Below, in pieces: positions 7,154 to 14,195 of a stretch of DNA of 35,561 nucleotides. This DNA comes from Spirochaetes bacterium ADurb.Bin218 (GTDB lineage: Bacteria; Spirochaetota; UBA4802; UBA5550): the NCBI GenBank assembly GCA_002069965.1, contig MWCI01000033.1, positions 1 to 35,561 of the forward strand. The letters are read 5' to 3'. Every line of letters begins with the position of its first letter. Position 1 is the first letter of the stretch. Made by a program: the position numbers and the translations under genes. The notes below the pieces were generated by a model. It made no database searches. It saw only the letters and a program-made list of their open reading frames with translations, and had not been told where the DNA came from.

Positions 7154-8569
7154 TTATAAAAACTTATACTCTATGCTAAAGGATATAACATTTGCATATT
7201 TTGAGTATTCTGTCTTGTGATAAGTGTAAACCCCAGGGGTTGCAGTTGGCTGCTTTGTTGCATTATTGCTTGCTGTGATATAAAAATTATGCATGTAAGA
7301 AACCATAAGATTAAGGTTTTCTTCAGTTCTAATTTTTATACCAGTTCCAACGTTCCACAGGTCTATCTTGTTGAGAATTTCACTTAAGTACTCATCCTTA
7401 ACATTCATACGGTCATAATTTACCCCACCTGTCCAGTGGATATTTTTAAGAAACTGCCAGTCAAAACCAACTCCAAGCTCCCATGCAGTATCAAAATCAT
7501 ACTTAATTAAATTTTGCTTATAAGCTCCTGCTGTTATTGGTGTGGATGCAGTTGGCTTCTCATAGGTTCCCCAATTTGGGAAGTAAACAAGACCTGAAAG
7601 AGCAACCTTAAATTCAGGAGTCACAACATACTCAGCACCAAGCATAAGCTTTGCAGGGAGGTCAAACCTGAACTTTCTCCCATCTGTATAACCAGACATA
7701 GAAGAAAGAGCCCGCTCTCCACCAAAGGCAGGTGTAGCAACAGAGAGATCCTCATTGACATCAACTGTCCAATTCATCTTTGACATAGACTCAAAGGTCA
7801 TTGCCAGATTCAAATTAGATGCCGGCTGAACATTTACGCCAATTATTCCCATGTAACCAGTTGCAGTCCACTTGCCATCATAAACTGTTGTTTTTTCAAA
7901 ACCAGAACCAAGACCTGATTTAGTCACCTTGAGTTCAATTGTCTGAGATCCCTCAATAACTCTCCCACCAAGAGACACTGTCATCATGTCATTTACCTTG
8001 TATGCTCCACCTATTGTAAGTGCTGGAAACATGCTGAGCATATCCACACTTACATTTGCTCCATAAGAAGGAGTTGATGAATCCCAATAGACTTTCTTTG
8101 CCCCAGAAGACCCCCAGCCAAACATAGAATCAACTGTCTGAACTGCAAGGTTGAGATTAGGAGAACCATTAGCCCAGAAAGTACTTCCACCACCACCGAT
8201 GATATGAAGTCCAGCATAAGCAGCCCAGTCATCCTTTTTATAATTTACATAGAGAGAAGGAACATACTTACTTGGCTTATGAGTATCATACCTCTTCTGA
8301 CCCATATAAGTATCAGACTTAACTGCTGTGGTGTTGTTGTTATCTATTGTCTGGTTAGAAAAGTGAACATGAAGACCATCAAGCATCTTCACAGTTCCTG
8401 CTGGATTGTAGGTCACACAATCCACACTGTCTGTTGCAGCTGTTCTTGTGGGGTTTCCAATCCATTCAGCACTTTGATCTGTAATTTGATCAATGTAGCT
8501 TGCAAATGAAGGGGTGAAAGAACACACAATCGCCCCAAAGAGGGAAAGCACTAAAAGTTTCCTATTCAT
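7154..8569 (-). CDS. OmpP1/FadL/TodX-family outer-membrane transporter
   Basis: This 471-residue outer-membrane beta-barrel probably passes long-chain fatty acids or other hydrophobic compounds. A signal peptide spans about residues 1-23 (Lys-rich start, hydrophobic core, PSFA cleavage site). The mature N-terminus carries the family hatch motif NPAG (55-58). The rest alternates polar and hydrophobic residues as in barrel strands and ends with an aromatic residue, EYKFL, typical of Bam-dependent barrels. The start at 8569 is preferred to the upstream ATG at 8599: GGAGGA lies 5 bases ahead of it, and the longer form would put ten extra residues before the signal peptide. The gene is monocistronic with its own terminator. 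The adjacent FadR-type regulator is a plausible controller, but no TGGT-N2-ACCA site is visible just upstream. Confidence 0.9.
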   Translation of the reverse strand: MNRKLLVLSLFGAIVCSFTPSFASYIDQITDQSAEWIGNPTRTAATDSVDCVTYNPAGTVKMLDGLHVHFSNQTIDNNNTTAVKSDTYMGQKRYDTHKPSKYVPSLYVNYKKDDWAAYAGLHIIGGGGSTFWANGSPNLNLAVQTVDSMFGWGSSGAKKVYWDSSTPSYGANVSVDMLSMFPALTIGGAYKVNDMMTVSLGGRVIEGSQTIELKVTKSGLGSGFEKTTVYDGKWTATGYMGIIGVNVQPASNLNLAMTFESMSKMNWTVDVNEDLSVATPAFGGERALSSMSGYTDGRKFRFDLPAKLMLGAEYVVTPEFKVALSGLVYFPNWGTYEKPTASTPITAGAYKQNLIKYDFDTAWELGVGFDWQFLKNIHWTGGVNYDRMNVKDEYLSEILNKIDLWNVGTGIKIRTEENLNLMVSYMHNFYITASNNATKQPTATPGVYTYHKTEYSKYANVISFSIEYKFL

Positions 8570-8981
8570 CTGATTCCTCCAAAAATTTATTAAAAGCACC
8601 GCTTTATATATGTTGCAGTGACTTTTTGCTTTATTTATTTTTATTTTTTTGTTTAATCTTTAATCCCCCAATATACCGTCTTTCCGGTTTTTATTTTTTT
8701 TTAGACTAAAAAAATCCAGAAAAAATTTTCTGGTTTCAATTTTATATATTTTCTATTTTTGCTACATTTCAATTTAACACTATATCAGATTGAAATTAAA
8801 TTTCAAGCAAAATTTTTACTTACATTAAAATAAAAAATCAATAGTAAAATTTTTGTATAATAGGTTTAATTTTAAACTTATTTTATTATGTTAACTTTTA
8901 AAATACAGAGTAAAACAATAGTGATAATTAAAAAAACTATCGTAAAAATTAGTTTATATAAAATTTTTACCGTGGAAAAAA
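8570..8981. other. Long AT-rich intergenic region
   Basis: About 400 bases lie between the FadL-type gene and the upstream TPM gene, with no supported reading frame. Bases 8570-8580 hold the porin ribosome site. I see only short imperfect hairpins (for example CCAGAAAA/TTTTCTGG near 8712-8732 and ACCG/CGGT near 8680) and no recognised riboswitch. The porin promoter should be here, but no single candidate stands out. Confidence 0.4.
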
Positions 8982-9872
8982 TTACCAATCGCTTGAAGCT
9001 CCACCTCCGCCAAAATCTCCTCCACCTCCACTAAAACCACTGTCTGAGGAACTGGATGAATTATAATCTGATGAACTATAACTGGAGCCATCATAAGAGG
9101 ATGAACCTGCAACAGAACCAGTGGACACAGCATAGGCAATGCCTCCAAAAATAAGACCTAAAACTCCACCAACTAAAGCGGTAACAACAGCCAGAACAAG
9201 ATCAAAACCACCTGTCAATATCATAAGAATAGGGAATAGAATACCTCCCCCAATAACAGACCATAAAAGTTTCTTTCTACCTAAGTATATTGTAACTCCT
9301 CCAAAGATTATAAAAAAAAGCAAAAAAAGCCAGGGAACTGAATCTTCACCAGAGGATTCGTTGTTTTTAACCTCTATAGCTTGAGATACAGAATACTCAC
9401 CTTTAACAGCAGCTATAATTGCCAAAACTCCAGATTCAAAACCTTTATCATAATTGCCAGCCTTAAAATGGGGCTTAACCTCAAGATCCAAGATCCTGCC
9501 TGCAAGCAAATCTGTAAGCTTACCCTCAAGTCCATATCCAACCTCTATCCTCATTTTGCGATCATCCCTGCTGACAATAAATAAAACACCATTGTCGAGT
9601 TTCTTCTGCCCTATTTTCCAGGATTTTGCCACATTTATGGAATACTCTTCAATAGGATAACCCTCAAGGCTTTTTACTGTAAGTATCACAATTTGAGTTG
9701 AATCGCTCTTTTCCAGTTGGATCAGTTTTTCTTCAAGGGTTGCTTCCATTTCCGCTGAAATCATATCGCCATAATCATTAACATGGGAATTGAGCTGAGG
9801 GATATTAAAAGCCATAAGCTTAATAGATATAAAAATCAAAAGTATTGATAATAAAAAGGATGTTCTATTCAT
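8982..9872 (-). CDS. Secreted/membrane TPM-domain protein (YgcG-like)
   Basis: The product has 296 residues. A signal peptide (1-22) is followed by a TPM domain (about 25-160; VNDYGDMIS, TQIVILTVKSLEG, NGVLFIVSRDDRKMRIEVGYGLEG, LLAGRILD). Two hydrophobic spans follow (about 178-198 and 203-245), and the tail is Ser- and Gly-rich, ending in FSGGGGDFGGGGASSDW. This is the standard layout of YgcG/TPM proteins, which often sit beside LemA; some TPM domains have phosphatase activity and plant relatives help repair photosystem II. No LemA is present here. The tail probably lies at the cell surface or periplasm. It follows the CheB-like gene by 73 bases on the same strand, but a functional link is not evident. 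Confidence 0.85.
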   Translation of the reverse strand: MNRTSFLLSILLIFISIKLMAFNIPQLNSHVNDYGDMISAEMEATLEEKLIQLEKSDSTQIVILTVKSLEGYPIEEYSINVAKSWKIGQKKLDNGVLFIVSRDDRKMRIEVGYGLEGKLTDLLAGRILDLEVKPHFKAGNYDKGFESGVLAIIAAVKGEYSVSQAIEVKNNESSGEDSVPWLFLLFFIIFGGVTIYLGRKKLLWSVIGGGILFPILMILTGGFDLVLAVVTALVGGVLGLIFGGIAYAVSTGSVAGSSSYDGSSYSSSDYNSSSSSDSGFSGGGGDFGGGGASSDW

Positions 9873-9945
9873 TGGAGCTCTCCTGCTACTATTAAAAAAT
9901 CGCCTTACCTATTTCTTAAAATATATTGCAGGGGAGTGAATGTCA

Positions 9946-10521
9946 TCAAAAAAGTGAGTTAAAATAGGCAACCATCTCATCTGGAGAGAAAACCATATCT
10001 ATTCCGCCACGTTCTATGGCTTCTTTATTCATTCCATAAACAACAGAGGTCTCTTTATTTTGAGCAATTGTTGTAAAACCTTTTTTGTGAAGATCAACAA
10101 TTGAGTCAACTCCATCGTCACACATTCCTGTTAAGATAACTGGAATAAAAAGTGAAGGCTCAAATCCAAAAACAGAAGAAAATAGCACATCAACAGAGGG
10201 CTTAAATCTCTTCACAGGAGGCTCATCTGTAATGGCTATCTTATAGGTATTAGAATTATACATCACCCTCATATGTCTGTTTCCCGGAGCAATAAAAGCC
10301 TTCTGGGGAAGAATTTCTGCACCTTCAAAGCCTTCCATCACATCAAAGGGTGTATGATTATTTAGCCTCTCCGCCCACATGCCAGTATAGCTCTCTGGCA
10401 TATGCTGAGCAATCAATATGCTAAAAAATTCTCTTTTAATGCCATTAAGAAGCTGTTCTATTACAGGCAAAGCTCCAGTTGATGAGCCTATGAGTATAAT
10501 CTTAAAATCATCAGTGGTCAT
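9946..10521 (-). CDS. Stand-alone CheB-type methylesterase domain
   Basis: The 191-residue product is the catalytic half of CheB without a receiver domain. The serine-hydrolase triad is intact: Ser14 in IGSSTGA, His40 in AQHMPES and Asp136 in LTGMCDDG, each in the same local context as in the full-length CheB of this window (Ser166, His193, Asp289). The family removes methyl esters from, or deamidates, glutamates on chemoreceptors. Without a receiver it cannot be switched by phosphorylation from CheA, so it is either constitutively active or controlled by a partner. The unknown gene 6 bases upstream is a good candidate partner. The CheA-linked cheB lies 16 kb away, so this enzyme may serve another receptor set. 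Confidence 0.88.
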   Translation of the reverse strand: MTTDDFKIILIGSSTGALPVIEQLLNGIKREFFSILIAQHMPESYTGMWAERLNNHTPFDVMEGFEGAEILPQKAFIAPGNRHMRVMYNSNTYKIAITDEPPVKRFKPSVDVLFSSVFGFEPSLFIPVILTGMCDDGVDSIVDLHKKGFTTIAQNKETSVVYGMNKEAIERGGIDMVFSPDEMVAYFNSLF

Positions 10522-10527
10522 ATAAAG

Positions 10528-11004
10528 CTACTGAATTGGAATATTCATAAGAGATGAGTCTATTGCATTTGCCATCACTGAATTTTCCTTTTCCCCTTTT
10601 ATTGCCTTAAATGAAACAAGCATAAAATCATACTGCCAGAAGGAATTAACCTTTCTTAAGGATAAATTGTCCACTATGGTATACATCTTCTCTTTGTTTT
10701 CTCCTTCAAAGAGCTTGTTACCAAGAAGAAATCTATCCAATGCAGCTTTTCGCTCCTGCCCTGCCTTGAAATAAGAAAAATTCCATGAAATTGCTGCAAA
10801 ATAAATCATTGTCTTGAACTGAAAAAAATCATCCTTGCTAACCTTTGCCAAGAGAGGTGATGCAAATTCCAGAAGTATATTAGAAACCCTTCTCCCTTTA
10901 TACTCTTCAAAAATAGCCTCCTCCGGAAAAACATCCTCTGGCAATAATTCTATTCTTGCTATATCAACCTCTTTTCTTCTTTTTCTGAAATTACCCTTGC
11001 TCAT
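10528..11004 (-). CDS. Hypothetical protein, cotranscribed with the CheB-like gene
   Basis: The product has 158 residues and belongs to no family I recognise. The N-terminus is strongly basic (KGNFRKRRKEVD), and the rest looks soluble and mainly helical, with aromatic-rich stretches (IYFAAISWNFSYF; NSFWQYDFMLVSF). There is no signal peptide or membrane span. It ends 6 bases before the stand-alone CheB gene, so the two are almost certainly cotranscribed and may work together, perhaps as a scaffold or regulator of the receiver-less esterase (inference). Confidence 0.75.
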   Translation of the reverse strand: MSKGNFRKRRKEVDIARIELLPEDVFPEEAIFEEYKGRRVSNILLEFASPLLAKVSKDDFFQFKTMIYFAAISWNFSYFKAGQERKAALDRFLLGNKLFEGENKEKMYTIVDNLSLRKVNSFWQYDFMLVSFKAIKGEKENSVMANAIDSSLMNIPIQ

Positions 11005-11109
11005 AAAACCTCACATATCACTTTATATCTTCCGAAAATAAAAAGAGCTTATCTATTGTAAAGCATTAATCATGAGATGTTTTAATTTATAAGATATTTT
11101 AAAAAATTA

Positions 11110-11137
11110 TTGAATCATTGCAGTGATATTTTATACT
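11110..11137 (+). promoter_or_regulatory. Probable promoter of the 11.2-14.2 kb operon
   Basis: TTGAAT (11110-11115) and TATACT (11132-11137) are spaced by 16 bases, about 30 bases before the first gene of the plus-strand cluster. The -10 matches 5 of 6 consensus bases. Confidence 0.5.
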
Positions 11138-11166
11138 ATCCAAAATCTTTAATTTTAAGGTAAATT

Positions 11167-11448
11167 ATGCTAAAAAGAACACCTTTACTGGCTTTTATTA
11201 TTGCAGGTCTTATGACTCTCCTTATAGCCCTATTATTTCAGGAAGAGGATAGATCTTTTACCACAGGACAAACTGTGATTTTTTACTTTTTCTCATTTTT
11301 CCCTTCCATGGGTATTGCAATGCTCTTTGATCCCTTTCCTAATAAAATCAAAGAGATGTATCTCAAGATTAACTTCTATATTCAAGAAGAAAACCCTGAG
11401 GATCAGGTTGCTAAAGTCTTAAAAGAAGAACTGGAGGGTAAAAATTAA
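11167..11448 (+). CDS. Small two-span membrane protein
   Basis: The product has 93 residues and no family I recognise. Two hydrophobic spans (about 7-24 and 36-56) are followed by a charged cytoplasmic-type tail ending in KVLKEELEGKN. The Shine-Dalgarno is a modest AAGGT. It is the first gene of a tight plus-strand series: its last codons contain the GGAGGG that appears to serve the next gene, whose probable AUU start overlaps its stop codon, so translation of the two is likely coupled. Confidence 0.7.
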   Translation: MLKRTPLLAFIIAGLMTLLIALLFQEEDRSFTTGQTVIFYFFSFFPSMGIAMLFDPFPNKIKEMYLKINFYIQEENPEDQVAKVLKEELEGKN

Positions 11449-12127
11449 AGCTGTATTGTTTGATATTGATGGCACAATACTAAACTGCAACAGCGCAGGC
11501 AGAGCCTCTCTTATTGAGGCAACAAAGGAAGTCTTTGGCACTGTTGGCAGAATGGAAAAGCTGGATTTTCAGGGGAAGACAGATCCTGTAATTCTACAGG
11601 AATCTCTGCAGATAATGGGATACAAGCAAGAGGATATAGAAAAAAATCTAAAAAATCTTAAAGAGAGATACTTCTATTATTTAGGTGAAAACATACACAA
11701 ATACGAGGTTATAGTTTATCCGGGGATCAAAGAGCTTCTCCAGATACTTAAAAAAAGAGACGATATTGCCCTCGGCCTTCTTACTGGGAATTTCACAGAA
11801 AGTGCCAAGATAAAACTCAGCGTTTGCAATCTCTTTGACTATTTTTCCTTTGGTGCCTTTGGAGATGATGCTCCAATGCGAAATCTGCTTCCAGAGGTTG
11901 CAAAAAAAAGAATTGATACAATTTACAAAATAGATATCAGCTTCAAAGACGTAATAATCATAGGGGATACAATATATGATATAAGGTGTGCCAAATACGC
12001 TGGGGCTGTATCTGTTGCAGTAGGAACAGGTTGGGTTCCTGCTGACATTTTACTCAAAGAAAATCCTGATTACTTTTTTCCTGATCTATCAGATTTTCAA
12101 CAATTTTTAAAATTACTGGAGGATTAA
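11444..12127 (+). CDS. HAD-superfamily phosphatase, phosphoglycolate-phosphatase-like
   Basis: The haloacid dehalogenase-type hydrolase carries motif I FDIDGT (nucleophile and acid Asp), a cap domain (about 20-90), motif II LLTGN, a Lys in the region before motif IV, and motif IV GDTIYDIRCAK. It resembles Gph-type phosphatases that hydrolyse small phosphomonoesters; the substrate is not shown. The only standard start is TTG at 11456, but this would delete the first beta strand and lies 17 bases from GGAGGG (11433-11438). The ATT at 11444 lies 5 bases from GGAGGG and yields MIKAVLFDIDGT, the normal HAD N-terminus, giving 227 residues. No ATG, GTG or other TTG exists in frame before the stop at 11420. 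The start is an inference; the family is certain. Confidence 0.88.
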   Translation: MKAVLFDIDGTILNCNSAGRASLIEATKEVFGTVGRMEKLDFQGKTDPVILQESLQIMGYKQEDIEKNLKNLKERYFYYLGENIHKYEVIVYPGIKELLQILKKRDDIALGLLTGNFTESAKIKLSVCNLFDYFSFGAFGDDAPMRNLLPEVAKKRIDTIYKIDISFKDVIIIGDTIYDIRCAKYAGAVSVAVGTGWVPADILLKENPDYFFPDLSDFQQFLKLLED

Positions 12128-12625
12128 ATGCAACTTGGACATGTTGCTGTAGCATTAACTATTGCCTCTTTTGCTCCTGAGCTTACTGGAGGTCAAGTGG
12201 AGGCATTATCTCTTGAAAGCATCTTAGTAGCTCTCTTTGCTCATGAATTTCCAAACTTTGATGGACTTGTTATTATGGCAAAACTTGCACCAAAAAAATT
12301 TCACTGCACCTGGTCTCACTCTCTCATTGTGGGATTTCTTGCAGGGCTTATAACGTGGTTTATAAATCCTGCATGGGGATATATTTTCTGGGCAAGTATA
12401 TTTCTCCATTACCTGGCTGATATGCCAAGCAGCGTTGGATTACCTCTGTTTATGCCCTTTTCTTATAAACGCTATACCTTTAATCTCTGGGCGGACACAG
12501 GTTACTTTGGTTGGGTGAGCTTTGTGGGAACATATCAACAGGCCTGGACCTGGATACTTGAAGGCGGAGCCTATGTTGTGCTCATGATTCGCCTCTATCA
12601 ATTAAAAATATGGCCCTTTGTTTAA
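12128..12625 (+). CDS. Membrane-bound metal-dependent hydrolase, YdjM-like
   Basis: The 165-residue, multi-span protein has His and Asp residues placed as in the YdjM/LexA-regulated membrane hydrolase family. These are His5 near the N-terminus, HEFPNFD, CTWSHSLIVG and HYLADMPSS. These ligands sit at membrane edges and are thought to bind divalent metal; the reaction of the family is not established. The ATG directly follows the stop of the HAD gene, so the two are translationally linked. It lies in an operon with a phosphatase and an FAD oxidoreductase, which might mean a shared lipid or alcohol substrate (weak inference). Confidence 0.75.
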   Translation: MQLGHVAVALTIASFAPELTGGQVEALSLESILVALFAHEFPNFDGLVIMAKLAPKKFHCTWSHSLIVGFLAGLITWFINPAWGYIFWASIFLHYLADMPSSVGLPLFMPFSYKRYTFNLWADTGYFGWVSFVGTYQQAWTWILEGGAYVVLMIRLYQLKIWPFV

Positions 12626-12634
12626 GGTAAAAAT

Positions 12635-14188
12635 ATGAAGCTTGCAAAAAAATATGACTTTATAATTATAGGCTCTGGCTTTGGCGGAGCCATGTCTGCA
12701 TATAAACTCATGTCAAAGGGCTACTCTGTTCTCATAATCGAAAAGGGTAAAAGGCCACTCCGTGATGATTCATGCTGGGACGAGGTAAGACTTCACTTAA
12801 AAGATCCCATGTATAGAAGTTCCACTCCTTTTTATGTTGATCAAAAAAATGGCAAAATAGAGACTATGTGGAGTGACGATACAGTGGGTGGAATGTCTAC
12901 TCTTTATGGTGCTGTCTCTTTCAGGATGAGAGAGGATGACTTTAACGGCCCACCTCTTGCAGACAAAAACGAAAGGGATCTCTCATGTGCCTGGCCATAT
13001 TCCTATAAAGATATAGCCCCCTATTACAGTGAGGCGGAAAAATTACTTGGTATTGCAGGAGAAAAGGGTTCTGATATTACAGAGCCTCCAATAAAAGGAA
13101 AATTTCCCCAAAGGGCAAATGCAGTTTTTTCACGACCGTCAAAAAAGCTCTGGAAATCTGCTCAAGATCTTGGTCTTCACCCATTCCTTTTGCCAATGGC
13201 AATAAACTTTGATGGGAAGCATGGCAAAGGACAGTGCATACGCTGTTCCACCTGCGATCACTATCTATGCAAAATCGAAGCAAAAAATGATCTCTCTGTT
13301 GCAATATTACCTTATCTGGAAAGCAAGGGAGTCGCCCTATTGTCTCAATCCCGTGCACTGAAAATAAATACTGTAAAAAACAGAGCTGTATCTGTAGATA
13401 TAGCTAATGAATCCACCGGGGAGATCTACACAATAAAGGCAGATAACATTATATGCTCTGGCGGAGCTTTATACTCTCCTTATATCCTTCTTTGCTCAAA
13501 GATTGATGAGATAACAGGAAATAAAAATATTGGCCACTACCTCATGCGCCACATAAACGGAGTAGTTGCAGGAGTTTTCCCTTCTGTGGCAAATCCAGAT
13601 AAAATATTGCAAAAACAAATTGGAATACCTGACTTTTACTTTGGAGATCCAGAAGGAAAAAGAAAGCCCTATGGACCATGGGGAATGATCCAGGATGTTT
13701 CAAGTATAGGGAAAGGGGTAATCAAGGCAAACTCCCCTGCTGGATTAAAAACTATTGCAGCATTTTTATCCGACTATCTGATAAATCTTCTCTGCATAGC
13801 AGAGGATACTCCAAACTACAACAACAGAGTATTCATAAACAACTCTGCAAAGGATAACTTTGGCATGCCGACCTTGCATGTATATCACAGATATAGCAAA
13901 AGGGATATAATGGCACGAAATGCCCTTTATAAAGAGGCAAAACGCATACTCCGCAATGCAGGAGCTTTACTCTTTTATTCAATGCCTATAGAAACATTTT
14001 CCCATGCCCTTGGGACATGCAGAATGGGTCTAAATCCTGAAACATCCGTGGTTGATGAAAACTGCAAAGTTCATGGCATGAAAAATCTCTACGTTATTGA
14101 TGGAAGCGCAATGCCCTCTGGAGGTTCGGTAAATCCGAGTTTAACAATTGCAGCTCTTGCGCTAAAGGCAGCAGACTCTATATCTTAG
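12635..14188 (+). CDS. GMC-family FAD-dependent oxidoreductase
   Basis: This 517-residue flavoenzyme opens with the FAD-binding Rossmann motif GSGFGG (13-18) and the acidic end of strand 2 (IIEKG). The C-terminal GMC domain has HALGTCRMG (His457) and the FAD-proximal segment LYVIDGSAMPSGGSVNPSLTIAAL (Asn500), giving the His/Asn catalytic pair. The family oxidises alcohols, sugars or sterols. A four-Cys cluster, Cys201, Cys204, Cys207 and Cys212 (CIRCSTCDHYLC), lies in the middle; related GMC proteins carry similar clusters, which could bind a metal or an Fe-S centre. There is no signal peptide. It is the last gene of its operon, and its stop overlaps the murJ stop. Confidence 0.9.
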   Translation: MKLAKKYDFIIIGSGFGGAMSAYKLMSKGYSVLIIEKGKRPLRDDSCWDEVRLHLKDPMYRSSTPFYVDQKNGKIETMWSDDTVGGMSTLYGAVSFRMREDDFNGPPLADKNERDLSCAWPYSYKDIAPYYSEAEKLLGIAGEKGSDITEPPIKGKFPQRANAVFSRPSKKLWKSAQDLGLHPFLLPMAINFDGKHGKGQCIRCSTCDHYLCKIEAKNDLSVAILPYLESKGVALLSQSRALKINTVKNRAVSVDIANESTGEIYTIKADNIICSGGALYSPYILLCSKIDEITGNKNIGHYLMRHINGVVAGVFPSVANPDKILQKQIGIPDFYFGDPEGKRKPYGPWGMIQDVSSIGKGVIKANSPAGLKTIAAFLSDYLINLLCIAEDTPNYNNRVFINNSAKDNFGMPTLHVYHRYSKRDIMARNALYKEAKRILRNAGALLFYSMPIETFSHALGTCRMGLNPETSVVDENCKVHGMKNLYVIDGSAMPSGGSVNPSLTIAALALKAADSIS

Positions 14189-14195
14189 AGTCTGC
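14171..14195. terminator. Hairpin containing the GMC and murJ stop codons
   Basis: GCAGACTCT (14171-14179) pairs perfectly with AGAGTCTGC (14187-14195) around a 7-base loop. The TAG of the GMC gene (14186-14188) and the TAA of murJ (14187-14185) overlap inside it. A broken T-run follows on the plus side. It probably ends or blocks both transcripts. Confidence 0.65.

Noticed and set aside
8570-8599. Upstream start for the FadL-type gene
   Set aside because: It would place ten residues before the signal peptide and ignore the GGAGGA directly ahead of 8569.
8954-9148. 64-codon minus-strand frame overlapping the end of the TPM gene
   Set aside because: Out-of-frame reading of the Gly/Ser-rich tail of the TPM protein.
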